Positions 29,711-38,794 of a stretch of 43,148 bases of DNA are shown here, piece after piece (position 1 is the stretch's first letter; every line of letters starts with the position of its first letter). Below the pieces are notes generated by a model. It made no database searches and had not been told where the DNA came from. It worked only from the letters and a program-made list of their open reading frames with translations. This DNA is from a virus: the IMG/VR virus record IMGVR_UViG_3300023223_000182, positions 1 to 43,148 of that record, one strand, 5' to 3'. A program made the position numbers and the translations under genes.

Positions 29711-30791
29711 CGTTCAAATCTCCTGCTGGTTTTTGCGCTAACTTACTCGCATCAATGGTGTATACATCTTTCTCAACAAATTCTAAGTTAGTGATGGTGG
29801 CTTGTCCTTCACCTTGTGAAAATGTAATCATATTAAGTAGCATCTTACGTGATATATCCGCAACCTCAGAGTTAATCTGTACCAATGTATTCTCTTGCCA
29901 TAACTGACCTGCTGTATTTCGATGACCTTGAGCAACACAATTAAAACGTGTAGCGCGTGCTTTCGCTAGTTGGCTTGCCCATAAAGCGCGATCTTTAAGT
30001 TGCTTATTACTGTAACTGCCTGTCTCAAGTATAACTTTTTGCCTACCGACTCGTGGGCCTGTTATCGTAACGATAGCGCCTTGATCTTCAATAGAACTAG
30101 CATTTGTTTCTCCAGCAGAGTTAAGCGCCCTTGGATCTAATTGCCCACGATGAATGTATACATTAAACTCTTGTGTATCATCTAACTCCCAAGATTGAGA
30201 AATGATATTATTTGTGTCTGATCTTAATAATCTTTGTAAGACTGCACCGGAATCAATAGGCTGAGATTGAGAAATAACAATATTACCATCACTATTGGAT
30301 GGTAATAAAACTTGTCTTTTTCGTGCTAATGGTAAAAGAAAATCTAATGTTGATTGACCAACTTGTGTGTTAATTCTATCTTCTACTACATCGAATGCAG
30401 CAGGATTAACATCATCGATCACAACTAAATCTGATCCTAAATGAGATATAACAGCTTCTATAATACGTTTTAGTGTTAATGCTCCACTAGGGCGTAACTC
30501 ATCTATTACATTTATTTGTGAGTCAACAAAATCACCTGTTTTATCTCTTCCTGAATAAGACACTGTATGGCTGCCTTCCTGATCAACACCTGATATCTCA
30601 TCAATGAAACCTGTTAGTTTTTTCTCACCTTCAACACTAACAATAATAGGATCTCTTTTTTTAAAAGTAGGGATATCATCTACAGAGCTTGCAGTGAAGT
30701 TAAAATCCCCTGCCATAGTCGCTATAGAAGTCGTGACAGATGCACTAATGAACTCAGTAAAAGGATTGCCATTAACAATTAATTCAATCAT
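29694..30791 (-). CDS. Baseplate hub, Mu gp44 (gpP) family
   Basis: A 365-residue protein with gp44/gpD-like features: an N-terminal NGNPFTEFISASVTTSIATM, the GRDKTGDFVDS motif of late-control D-type hubs, and the FLLPLARKRQVLL segment, ending in LWQENTLVQINSEVA. The trimer would form the hub between tube and spike. It overlaps its neighbours at both ends. Confidence 0.86.
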   Translation of the reverse strand: MIELIVNGNPFTEFISASVTTSIATMAGDFNFTASSVDDIPTFKKRDPIIVSVEGEKKLTGFIDEISGVDQEGSHTVSYSGRDKTGDFVDSQINVIDELRPSGALTLKRIIEAVISHLGSDLVVIDDVNPAAFDVVEDRINTQVGQSTLDFLLPLARKRQVLLPSNSDGNIVISQSQPIDSGAVLQRLLRSDTNNIISQSWELDDTQEFNVYIHRGQLDPRALNSAGETNASSIEDQGAIVTITGPRVGRQKVILETGSYSNKQLKDRALWASQLAKARATRFNCVAQGHRNTAGQLWQENTLVQINSEVADISRKMLLNMITFSQGEGQATITNLEFVEKDVYTIDASKLAQKPAGDLNDAFVG

Positions 30792-31978
30792 GCTGTTAAT
30801 ATCCTTATATCACCTTCAACAAATGCATTCATCTTTATATTATTAAGTTCTGCAATAGTATCAAACAAATCCGTATTGCCATAATAATCATAGAGTAAGA
30901 CAGACAATGGCCTAAGCGCAGTTTGTATAGTAATAATAGCAGGCGTTACTACTCTTGCATCATTCAAGGTGTTTTGTGCTTGTACCCTAACCCTATCCAA
31001 CTCCTCCAACGCTTCATTTGTTATTAATTGATTCTCCCTAATATCTAAGTATTGCGTCTCTAAATTTACTTGTGCTTCATCAAGCGCTTCTGATGATTCA
31101 TAATCATCTAAAGCCGCATTGGTATAAGAAAAACTCAATGCTTCAGTTTTAATGTGAACTCGGATCAAGTCACGATTACGTTTTCTTTCTACACGCCCTA
31201 CCGTATTTTGATTAACAATAGGATCATCATCACCAAAATTAAATAAACTACGCAATGCTCCAAATGTCTCCCCCGGAGTTTCAAATAAATTATCTATAGA
31301 TTCAAACAAAGATGCAATACTTAACACCATATCTACAGGAGATCGAATAAAATCATTAATCTTACCTGAAAAAGAGTCTACCTCAGCTTGGAACGAAGCG
31401 GCTTTCTCTGCAACAGCATTAGTAAATTCTGACACACTATTAAAAGCGTCAACAAGATTTGATAAGTTATCACTTGCATCACTAAAATTCCCAGAAGCAT
31501 TAAGCGATACATCATAAGCGTCTTCCAAATCTGTCCCTAGTTGAGAATTCAATAAATCACTTGCTGATTGAACTTGAGATGCTAAGTTTCCAGATTCTAC
31601 AGGAATACCGATTGCATCATTAATTTCAAACGGTATGACTATCTCAGCACGGCCTAACTGTGTAATATTCTCCGTTAACGTGTATTCACCATTAATAACA
31701 TTTTCTACATCACCAAAGGTAGGATGAACGAGTACACCCGATTCACCATTATCTAAAACACGTAGTAAATTATCTTTTTCTATATAATAGTTCTCATGAG
31801 ATATAACTGCTGTTAAAGTAAATGTTCTTGGAACTTTCCCTTGTACTTCTATAGATTGTTTATTAGATCCAGGGAAACGAATTTTAATGATACGATTCCC
31901 ACCTGTGGAAGGCATAGCAACAAACGAAAACTCAACACCTTGATACTTTGCTGTTTTAAGTTGGATTAGATCAGCCAT
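30788..31978 (-). CDS. DNA circularisation N-domain protein, Mu gp43 (gpN) family
   Basis: A 396-residue protein whose N-terminal 120 residues match the DNA_circ_N domain: YQGVEFSFVAMPSTGGNRI, ISHENYYIEKDNLLRVLDNG and LVHPTFGDV. Despite the family name, Mu gpN is a tail/baseplate protein near the tube end. The middle is helical, the C-terminus ends LYDYYGNTDLFDTIAELNNI, a feature common to this family. It lies between the tape measure and hub genes. Confidence 0.88.
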   Translation of the reverse strand: MADLIQLKTAKYQGVEFSFVAMPSTGGNRIIKIRFPGSNKQSIEVQGKVPRTFTLTAVISHENYYIEKDNLLRVLDNGESGVLVHPTFGDVENVINGEYTLTENITQLGRAEIVIPFEINDAIGIPVESGNLASQVQSASDLLNSQLGTDLEDAYDVSLNASGNFSDASDNLSNLVDAFNSVSEFTNAVAEKAASFQAEVDSFSGKINDFIRSPVDMVLSIASLFESIDNLFETPGETFGALRSLFNFGDDDPIVNQNTVGRVERKRNRDLIRVHIKTEALSFSYTNAALDDYESSEALDEAQVNLETQYLDIRENQLITNEALEELDRVRVQAQNTLNDARVVTPAIITIQTALRPLSVLLYDYYGNTDLFDTIAELNNIKMNAFVEGDIRILTA

Positions 31979-33647
31979 TCGTCACAGTTCCTACATCTGC
32001 ACGCCTAACATTTTGTCTATTAACTGAGGTAGGTGTAGTTTGTTTTAAACCACTGTCAAGCCCTACACTAACACCAACATCGACACGTGAAGGAGCGGTA
32101 GCGATTGATTCTATAATAGGAGGGGTTGTGCCTGCTGGCGGTTGTACCTGTTCCCCAATAAACCTAGCTTTAATCCTATCAGTATCAAAGTGGCTGAAAT
32201 CAAACGTAACTAAAGCACCTATTACTTGACCTATGATCTCACCAATACCGGATAACCCATTAATAAGAAGCCTTATAAATTCTCCTATAATTGTACCGAC
32301 AAGCTTGCCTATGTTAGCAAACTCTTTTAAATTCGTAGCCGCTTCAGAATCGGACGCAAACAATTCAGCAATGATAGCAGCAGCTTCTCTAAACTGTGCT
32401 ATAAGATTTGTTATCGTAGGCCCTAACGCTTCTTGTAAGCCTTCTCCAAATCCTTTAAAAAATGCTTTAACCTCTTCCCAGTTTTTGATAATTAAGAAAG
32501 CTGCCCCCGCTAATAATAACGCTGGAATAAGAAGAGGCCCCATAATAGCAGTAAATGCAGCAAACCCCGCTATCAATGCAGGAAAGAATAATATTAATGC
32601 CCCAATGATAACTAGTAAAGGACCAAGAACAGCAATAGCACCAGCAACAATTAGGATTATTTTTTTCACACGTGGGCTTAGTGCTAAAAATCTCTCTGTT
32701 AAGTTTTGTACTACCTTATTGAGCTTTAGCGCTATTGGTAGCAAAAACTTGCCCATCTCAACTCTAAGATCACGTAGTCTACCAATTGTGATACGTTCTT
32801 GGTTAGCTAAATCCTGTTGTGTCCTAGCAAAGTCACCGATAGCATTTTTAGATTGCGTTGAAGCTATTCTTAGGATCTCTATTGCTTTAGCTTGTAGTAG
32901 TGATACCTTTTGTGTCCTTTGTATCATCGCCACATTCTTTTTAAACGTCGGTGTCCCTTGTCGTATGACTATACCTAACGCCTTAGCGCTTTCTGTCTCT
33001 CCTAACAAGGCTTTTGTTAAAGCGATACTCGCTCCCTCCGCACCCCCTTCAAAATTAGAAAACGATGCTAAATCAGCACCTAGTTTAACAATGTCATTCG
33101 ACATACGAAGAGTCGCTTCTTGAGTGAAACCAAACCCACCTAAAAGGTCGCCTGTATTAGCAAGAAGACCTTTCGCCTCATCTCTCGCGAGACCAAAGTT
33201 TTTTGAAAGGTTAAGCGCCATTGCATTAGCTTTGCTTTGAATAGAACTAAAAACCGTTCCAAATTTAGAGTCGGTTTCCTCTGCATCTCTAGCAGCATTC
33301 TTTAGAGAATTTGCTAAAAACAAAATAGGTAAAGTAGCAAAGAGTATTAGTTTTTTACCGGCTGCCTTAGACTTTTCTCCTATTGCAGTCATAGATCGCC
33401 CAGCTTTTTTTAATGAGGCTTTTATTTTATTCATCGCAGCCGCTGTCTTTCTTGCCATAGAACTCACTGCTTTTTTAACAATAGCACTTGTTTTACGAAC
33501 TGTTGCGGTAAGTCCTTTAAAAGCTGTGCTAGACTTCTTTACCTGATTACGCATTTTAAGAGTTGATGCAGCAACTTTTTTAGCAACAGCTACGTACTGC
33601 TCCCGTGCCTTTATCAGGTATTGGACAACGAATGTTTTATTTGCCAT
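31971..33647 (-). CDS. Tail tape measure protein
   Basis: A 558-residue tape measure. The N-terminal 100 residues are basic and helical; residues 110-240 match the TP901-type core (FGTVFSSIQSKANAM, SKNFGLARDEAKGLL, FGFTQEATLRM), and several hydrophobic spans follow at about residues 330-400. The gene is short, which predicts a short tail for a contractile phage. It starts at ATG 33647, overlapping by 11 bases the end of the frameshifted chaperone frame. Positioned directly after the chaperone, as expected. Confidence 0.9.
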   Translation of the reverse strand: MANKTFVVQYLIKAREQYVAVAKKVAASTLKMRNQVKKSSTAFKGLTATVRKTSAIVKKAVSSMARKTAAAMNKIKASLKKAGRSMTAIGEKSKAAGKKLILFATLPILFLANSLKNAARDAEETDSKFGTVFSSIQSKANAMALNLSKNFGLARDEAKGLLANTGDLLGGFGFTQEATLRMSNDIVKLGADLASFSNFEGGAEGASIALTKALLGETESAKALGIVIRQGTPTFKKNVAMIQRTQKVSLLQAKAIEILRIASTQSKNAIGDFARTQQDLANQERITIGRLRDLRVEMGKFLLPIALKLNKVVQNLTERFLALSPRVKKIILIVAGAIAVLGPLLVIIGALILFFPALIAGFAAFTAIMGPLLIPALLLAGAAFLIIKNWEEVKAFFKGFGEGLQEALGPTITNLIAQFREAAAIIAELFASDSEAATNLKEFANIGKLVGTIIGEFIRLLINGLSGIGEIIGQVIGALVTFDFSHFDTDRIKARFIGEQVQPPAGTTPPIIESIATAPSRVDVGVSVGLDSGLKQTTPTSVNRQNVRRADVGTVTNG

Positions 33648-34259
33648 CTTTCAACTCGCTTGCAATAATCTTAACATGACCGTTTAACTCTGCTACCCTA
33701 TGACATGATACATCCTCTAAATAACTCATCGACACGGCACCGTTAAAGTTATAGGCTAACTTACTTAAGCCTAATAGATAGCTTTTGTCCCCTACTATTG
33801 CAAGTTCAGGATAAAATTTGCAGCGTATACTCCCATCATCCGTCTAAAATCTGGGTGAGGCATTTCATTCATTCTAGGTATCGTTATTTGTTTTTCACCT
33901 CCCATAAAAGCAACATCTTTAAAAAGCTCTCGAAAACTAATAACGACTTTTTTCATATCAACGCCACCACTTGCCATTATATTTAATACAGAAGCAGAGT
34001 CCATAGTTTGATCACTCTCGTCTCCATCTTCTTTATTCTGCGCTTTGTTTCTCGCTTCTTCTTTCGCTTCTTCCATAATACTTTCATCTAAAGCCCCGGC
34101 CATCTTGAGGATACCTGATTGTATAGCTGATTCTATTTCACAGCATATATAGGATACTTTCCCTGTCGGCTCTCTTAACTCTATAAATTCAGTTTCCTTT
34201 TCTGCATTATTATGAGCATACTTAAGAGGATTACTAAGATTAAATGTAATCATTTTCAT
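33637..34259 (-). CDS. Tail assembly chaperone, -1 frameshifted long form
   Basis: The predicted long form reads the first 149 codons of the chaperone, slips -1 at A_AAT_TTT, and continues for 58 codons to TAA 33637, total 207 residues. The extension starts YPELAIVGDKSYLLGLSK and ends ASELKDGK, inside the first codons of the tape measure gene. This is the gpG/gpGT arrangement of lambda and the gp41 region of Mu-like phages, where the two chaperones bind the tape measure before tube assembly. Inferred from the slippery site, the open -1 frame and gene order. Confidence 0.82.
33795..34259 (-). CDS. Tail assembly chaperone, short form
   Basis: A 154-residue protein with GGAG upstream of ATG 34259. 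It occupies the Mu gp41 slot between tube and tape measure. The sequence has an acidic linker (EEAKEEARNKAQNKEDGDES) and ends YAANFILNLQ. It is the unshifted product, made in excess over the long form. Family recognition is by position and size. Confidence 0.78.
   Translation of the reverse strand: MKMITFNLSNPLKYAHNNAEKETEFIELREPTGKVSYICCEIESAIQSGILKMAGALDESIMEEAKEEARNKAQNKEDGDESDQTMDSASVLNIMASGGVDMKKVVISFRELFKDVAFMGGEKQITIPRMNEMPHPDFRRMMGVYAANFILNLQ
33813..33819 (-). promoter_or_regulatory. -1 ribosomal frameshift site A_AAT_TTT
   Basis: On the minus strand the heptamer AAATTTT lies in the phase A_AAT_TTT, a canonical X_XXY_YYZ slippery sequence, six codons before the stop of the chaperone short form. 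The -1 frame is open from here to 33637. No strong downstream pseudoknot was obvious by eye. Confidence 0.82.
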
Positions 34260-34280
34260 AACGTACTCCGAAATATCTTA

Positions 34281-34688
34281 TTAACTTGCAACTAACGGCG
34301 CACCTGAAAACTCAACAGCTACTTTACCTTCACTCTGTACTGCCTTTTCAGGATCATTTGTCATAATAGCTTGAGCACATACACGCCCTAAACGATTACC
34401 TTGTGGGTCAATACCCGAAACGCGAACAATACGACCCGCACCACGGGCTTTGATATCCCGTGTTGAATTCAACGTATTAACGGAGCTAGGCATTTCAAAC
34501 TTTATCATACCCACTTTGGTTGTGATGTCCTCAGACGTAACTATAACCGTGCGACCTCCTCGACTCGCGCCCTTCGTTGTAGACTCTCCTTGTCCTTCAA
34601 CAAATACAATAGTGTTCCCTTCAATTGTTAACGGTTCGTCGTCTACTTCAACAGACGCATCTACAAGTATTACTTCTAAATCAGCCAT
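34281..34688 (-). CDS. Tail tube protein, Mu gpM-like
   Basis: A 135-residue beta-rich protein directly after the sheath gene, the place of the tail tube in Mu-like phages. Features: LTIEGNTIVFVEGQGESTTK, VIVTSEDITTKVGMIKFEMPS, and DPEKAVQSEGKVAVEFSGAP near the end. It would polymerise as hexameric rings inside the sheath. Size matches Mu tube (about 120-140 residues). Confidence 0.82.
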   Translation of the reverse strand: MADLEVILVDASVEVDDEPLTIEGNTIVFVEGQGESTTKGASRGGRTVIVTSEDITTKVGMIKFEMPSSVNTLNSTRDIKARGAGRIVRVSGIDPQGNRLGRVCAQAIMTNDPEKAVQSEGKVAVEFSGAPLVAS

Positions 34689-34699
34689 AACTAGTCTCC

Positions 34700-36256
34700 T
34701 TAAACCTCAAATGCAATTGCGATGTCATATAGAGCGTCACGAAATTGAGTGACAATAAACATTTTCGCAGCTATGAAAAATTGACCTGTAACAGGATTCA
34801 ACGTTACTGAAAGATTCTCACGATGCAACTTATCAAAATCAATAGCCTCACCACCAATCGTTCCAACACCGCTATTCAATAAAGCTAAATCAGCTAGATT
34901 ACCAAATTGTTCGATTACAAATGCAGCTACACTAGCTTCATTTGCAGAATCTACGCCGTTAATTAATGCCCCGCTTGTTGCTCTAAATTGTGGAAACCTC
35001 GCACGGGTATTATTAACTACAAATTCCCTAGCAGCCGTAGCAGTGTCACGGAAATTTAAAAATCCAAATGTAGGATCAGGGTTTCCCGCTGGATCAGTTT
35101 TATAAGTTGTTACCACTGGCCCTGTAATCACTTCTGTGAATGGACGATTAGAATCAATAACCCATCCACCAGCATCCTCTAATTGGCCAATTTCAACATC
35201 TGTGAATGAATCCCCAACATCAGGCGTTTCCAAATCAGGTAAAGGCGTATTAAAATAGGGTTTAGAATTTTGATGGGGACCACCAAAAGAATCTCTTGGT
35301 GATCTTGCAATAACCAAACTACCAAGGACCGCATCATCGGTACGACGCAAAGCACGAATAGCCGCAAACTCAGCCACCTTTGTGAAAGGTATTTCCAATA
35401 CAGCAGGTCCTTGATGATCAGCTCGACTAATCAAATTACCTGTATTAACAGTAAGCTCATGGCTATTTAACATACCAAGAGCCGTTAAATGATTAGAAAA
35501 AGTATCTGTACTCCCAGCAAACGCAACACCATCTAATACATTATTCGTTACGTTGAAACGTGGATCGAGAAAATCTGTCACTTCACTTAAGTCTTGATCA
35601 AACTGCCAAACAATACCTTGATATCGCTGATTGCCAACAATATCAAAAATACCCGTTAAAACAGGGTCCGTCGCACCACTTGACATAGCGGTGATAGCAA
35701 CAGTGACACCGGCAACAGTGCCTTCTACTTTGATCCCTATCGTATTACCATAAGTGCCGTCATTTTTAGCCGTTAACGCAACAGACCCTGCCGTATTAAC
35801 AGGAACGACAAGACTTCTTGCATCTGCAATAATAGCAGCTTCAACCGCATCACCAATCACAGTGGCCGTGTCTGTATCAGAAACAGCTATCTTGTAATCG
35901 TTAAATTTCTTTGAACCCACGTAAACAATGAGTTCCCCATCTTCTGTTGCTGTTCCAGTAAATAAAGTAACACCTGTTGCAGCAACACCCGATCCATTAT
36001 CATCTAAACCAATGGCATCAAAAATAGATTCACCATTACGACGACGTGCGCGGCGTATAGCAGTAGCAAGCGCGGAATCTTCACCATAGAATCCATCCCA
36101 AGAATTATCATTTAAAATATTCTCAGTCAATGCGCCACTAACAGCCGAACCACTGGACCTTTGTTGGCCGACAAATAATAAGCGCTCGGGTTCAAGACCT
36201 ACGGTAACACCATCAGCGCGTAATGATGCTGTGACTTTAGGATTAGCAAGGGACAT
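34700..36256 (-). CDS. Contractile tail sheath protein, Mu gpL-like
   Basis: A 518-residue protein with sheath features: the N-terminal PKVTASLRADGVTVGLEPERLL region, an inserted domain around residues 100-210 (SDTDTATVIGDAVEAAI), and the C-terminal core with NNTRARFPQFRATSG and LSVTLNPVTGQFFIAAKM, ending FRDALYDIAIAFEV. The sheath surrounds the tube and contracts to drive it through the envelope. Start ATG 36256 has GGAGG upstream. Size is typical for Mu-like sheaths. Confidence 0.93.
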   Translation of the reverse strand: MSLANPKVTASLRADGVTVGLEPERLLFVGQQRSSGSAVSGALTENILNDNSWDGFYGEDSALATAIRRARRRNGESIFDAIGLDDNGSGVAATGVTLFTGTATEDGELIVYVGSKKFNDYKIAVSDTDTATVIGDAVEAAIIADARSLVVPVNTAGSVALTAKNDGTYGNTIGIKVEGTVAGVTVAITAMSSGATDPVLTGIFDIVGNQRYQGIVWQFDQDLSEVTDFLDPRFNVTNNVLDGVAFAGSTDTFSNHLTALGMLNSHELTVNTGNLISRADHQGPAVLEIPFTKVAEFAAIRALRRTDDAVLGSLVIARSPRDSFGGPHQNSKPYFNTPLPDLETPDVGDSFTDVEIGQLEDAGGWVIDSNRPFTEVITGPVVTTYKTDPAGNPDPTFGFLNFRDTATAAREFVVNNTRARFPQFRATSGALINGVDSANEASVAAFVIEQFGNLADLALLNSGVGTIGGEAIDFDKLHRENLSVTLNPVTGQFFIAAKMFIVTQFRDALYDIAIAFEV

Positions 36257-36258
36257 AA

Positions 36259-36468
36259 CTATTTACCTCCTTTCTTAGGCTTCTGATCAGGTGCATCTTT
36301 TAGTATAGTGATGCAATTATCTATTTCCGCATCCTTAAATCTATTTCTCCATTCTCGATTAACAGGAATACCGTTTTTACATATAACATGTACAACACCA
36401 CCTTGTACAACATTTAAAACACTGGCTAATGCTGCGTTATTTACTTTCACCATCACTCTTATACTCAT
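36259..36468 (-). CDS. DUF2635 family protein (Mu gp38 position)
   Basis: A 69-residue basic protein directly before the sheath gene, where Mu-like phages carry DUF2635. It has VPVNREWRNRFKDAEI-like content (here GIPVNREWRNRFKDAEI) and a lysine-rich end. The role of this family is not established; a small tail component or chaperone is likely. Its start overlaps the tail terminator stop by 4 bases. Confidence 0.8.
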   Translation of the reverse strand: MSIRVMVKVNNAALASVLNVVQGGVVHVICKNGIPVNREWRNRFKDAEIDNCITILKDAPDQKPKKGGK

Positions 36469-37595
36469 ACTATTGGTTCCTCATCTAAATCAATATCAGC
36501 AGTTAATACACCAGTTCCTAAATCAGTTGTCAATGTGTACATAACGTCACGCATTGCCACATCTTGATCAGGCCCTACCATATCAGTTTTTGTTAGCTGT
36601 GTCAGTTGCTCAAAAGTCACTTCATGGGCGTATATCGCCTTATTCTTACCGTTTGCTGTATCGGAGTATGCAAAAACACCATGCCCGGTAAACGTTGAAC
36701 GATACGGGCTATAGGTAAACCCTGTATCAAAATTTGCCCGTAAAACAGATCTAAAGATAGCAGGAATATACTCTTCTTCTACTCTATCCCTAGATGATGC
36801 ACCCGTTAAATCATCCGTCACATTCTGAACAATGTAAATAGCAAAGGGTTGTACTAATATAGGAGTATATGAATCTTCCCCCGCTGTAGAACTGGCGGCA
36901 TCTGTTTCTTCATTACGCTTTTTGCTTTGTGATACGTCTCCTAATTGCACAACCAATTGATCATCATCTATAGCTTGTTTAGTGTAGATATCTTGTAAGT
37001 ATTGCTCAATATCTAAAACAGAAGTGATCCTAATAGTTACTTGGACCTTTCCTTTATCAACAACAGCAGGTAATGAATAGGTACGCGATAATTTATAATC
37101 AAACGTAGTAGGCGCAACATTCACCGCCACAAACAATCCATTAAATAATTGACCGTTCGCATTCTCAACAATAGGCGATCCTGTCATTGTTGTAGGGCCT
37201 GCATCTGTCACCGCGATCATTAACGCACGGCGATTAATTACTCTAATTAATGTAAACGTACCATTAAACTCTGATTCTGTCGCCCCAGAAATAGTAATAG
37301 TTTTTCCACCTGCTGCGATGTCACGTTGTGACAACGTAAAATCATGATCTTGTAATGTTTCAAATGTCGCTTGAGAAAGAATACGTAAGAATGTACCAGT
37401 ATCGATCTCTACAGGGGCATCTACATCTATAATAGCAACATTCTGATTTTCAACTAAACCATGCCCCGCTGAAGTTACAACAGAGGCAATATCAGCTAAA
37501 GGTACAATGGAAGTTATACCAACAGAATTACTAAACCCCGTTGTATGACGTGGAATAATCGCTGATAACTGATCAACGATATCTTGAGCTTTCAC
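36465..37595 (-). CDS. Tail terminator-like protein with inserted beta domain
   Basis: A 376-residue protein in the Mu gp37 (DUF1834) slot between the HK97 gp10-like gene and DUF2635. The N-terminal helix (AQDIVDQLSAIIP) and C-terminal half could form the terminator fold that caps the tail tube. Residues 27-147 hold an inserted beta-rich domain with TSAGHGLVENQNVAI and ITISGATESEFNGTFTLIRV, resembling the inserted domains of the baseplate J-like protein. It is much longer than Mu gp37, mainly because of this insert. Confidence 0.65.
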   Translation of the reverse strand: MKAQDIVDQLSAIIPRHTTGFSNSVGITSIVPLADIASVVTSAGHGLVENQNVAIIDVDAPVEIDTGTFLRILSQATFETLQDHDFTLSQRDIAAGGKTITISGATESEFNGTFTLIRVINRRALMIAVTDAGPTTMTGSPIVENANGQLFNGLFVAVNVAPTTFDYKLSRTYSLPAVVDKGKVQVTIRITSVLDIEQYLQDIYTKQAIDDDQLVVQLGDVSQSKKRNEETDAASSTAGEDSYTPILVQPFAIYIVQNVTDDLTGASSRDRVEEEYIPAIFRSVLRANFDTGFTYSPYRSTFTGHGVFAYSDTANGKNKAIYAHEVTFEQLTQLTKTDMVGPDQDVAMRDVMYTLTTDLGTGVLTADIDLDEEPIV

Positions 37596-38062
37596 AATTG
37601 ATCCTCAATCTCATCAGCTAAATTACGGATAATACTACGCTCACTTGCCACAATAGCATTACTTAATCCTGGGCGTGCACCCATACGACTTGTACCAATT
37701 TCAAGAAAACCCGCATATTCTACCTCGTTACCGAAAACAAGTTGCTTTGATCCTTGTACTCTAAAACCGATACCTCTACGATAATTTCCTGTCCTATTGG
37801 CCGGTGTTTCTCCTGGCGCAGATGCACGGTGCCTTCTCTTAGCACCCGAACGAGTACGACGAATATAGATTCTACCTGTTTTATCTTTCGCTAAAACTTG
37901 ACGATTAAATTCTGAAACTAAAGTTTTACCTACAAAATAAAACGCTTTCTCTATGCCGAATGCTGTACGCGCTGCAAGATTCTCAGTCGATTCAAATGAT
38001 CGCCTATTCCCACCTGGAGAAATTATATCAACCTTGATTGACAACTTTGGAATCCTCGCCAC
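37592..38062 (-). CDS. HK97 gp10-like tail completion protein
   Basis: A 156-residue protein with the HK97 gp10-like signature YAGFLEIGTSRMGARPGL near its C-terminus and a basic middle (YIRRTRSGAKRRHRAS). It belongs to the neck and helps join tail to head. The start is uncertain: GTG 38062 overlaps the previous gene by 35 bases without a clear ribosome site, whereas TTG 38044 has GAGGA eight bases upstream. Confidence 0.82.
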   Translation of the reverse strand: MARIPKLSIKVDIISPGGNRRSFESTENLAARTAFGIEKAFYFVGKTLVSEFNRQVLAKDKTGRIYIRRTRSGAKRRHRASAPGETPANRTGNYRRGIGFRVQGSKQLVFGNEVEYAGFLEIGTSRMGARPGLSNAIVASERSIIRNLADEIEDQL

Positions 38063-38384
38063 GTTCAGTACACATTAAAATTAACCCCGTGTCATTTTCT
38101 GCACAATTTTCAACGGGTAGTATCTTCAATCTCTTTGTCCCTAGCTTAATCCACTGCTCTGACCCTATCCCTGACTCAAACGGCATTGTTATCCTATGTG
38201 TAGCCACGCGCTCTGTATTTGTCTCATCAAAAACAGAAACACCGTTTAGAGTTTTTACAATAACTTTCCTAACCCTTGGGTTATCAAACACTTCTTTGGA
38301 TACGCCATTAATAATCTCCATGTTACGATCTTCAAACGTCACATTTTTACCACATTTATTTATACTGTATTGCAGTAAACTCAT
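38028..38384 (-). CDS. Head closure / stopper-like protein
   Basis: A 118-residue beta-rich protein between the adaptor and gp10-like genes, where head closure (stopper) proteins are encoded. Features: FDNPRVRKVIVKTLNGVSV, ITMPFESGIGSEQWIKLGTKRLKIL, resembling the beta-barrel stopper fold with the binding loop at the GTKRLKI segment. Its assignment relies on position and size. The start overlaps the upstream gene by 4 bases. Confidence 0.65.
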   Translation of the reverse strand: MSLLQYSINKCGKNVTFEDRNMEIINGVSKEVFDNPRVRKVIVKTLNGVSVFDETNTERVATHRITMPFESGIGSEQWIKLGTKRLKILPVENCAENDTGLILMCTERGEDSKVVNQG

Positions 38385-38794
38385 ATAAAAAGATCGTTCC
38401 CATGTACGCCAATACTAAATATATTTACAGGTTGTTTATCTTGTTCTTTTAAACAACCGCTAGATAATGTATTCGCCATTTGCCCAAACGGGGTACCCTC
38501 TACCCCTTTACCAAATTTAAAACCGTATACCGCGCTACTATCTGTACAAGCATCTTTTTCAGATACCAAACTTAATGTATTCTCAGTTACAGCAGCAAAA
38601 TGCGCCGCTAAATACGTTTCAACTTGAACCAAACAAGCAGCCGTTAAATGAGATGCACAACCAAGCTCTATTTGATCAACGACGCAAGTGGCTGCATTAA
38701 TCGCCGCTGTTATTTGAGGATCAGTTAATGTTGTTGCTGTTGGAAGTATCGCTCTTACTGTTGCTATATCAGTTCTCACCGCACTACCTCGCAA
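38381..38794 (-). CDS. Head-tail adaptor (DUF4054-like)
   Basis: A 137-residue helical protein: TVRAILPTATTLTDPQITAAINAA, then HLTAACLVQVETYLAAHFAA, and a C-terminal loop with FGQMANTLSSGCL. The four-helix layout and the ITAAINAA/YLAAHFA pattern resemble phage adaptor proteins that bind the portal. It follows the decoration genes and precedes the stopper, in correct neck order. Confidence 0.75.
   Translation of the reverse strand: MRGSAVRTDIATVRAILPTATTLTDPQITAAINAATCVVDQIELGCASHLTAACLVQVETYLAAHFAAVTENTLSLVSEKDACTDSSAVYGFKFGKGVEGTPFGQMANTLSSGCLKEQDKQPVNIFSIGVHGNDLFI

Noticed and set aside
32233-33123. 296-codon plus-strand frame opposite the tape measure gene
   Set aside because: It is an antisense shadow of a well-supported tape measure protein, lacks a ribosome binding site, and its product has an unnatural composition rich in Ala, Ile, Asn, Pro and Ser.
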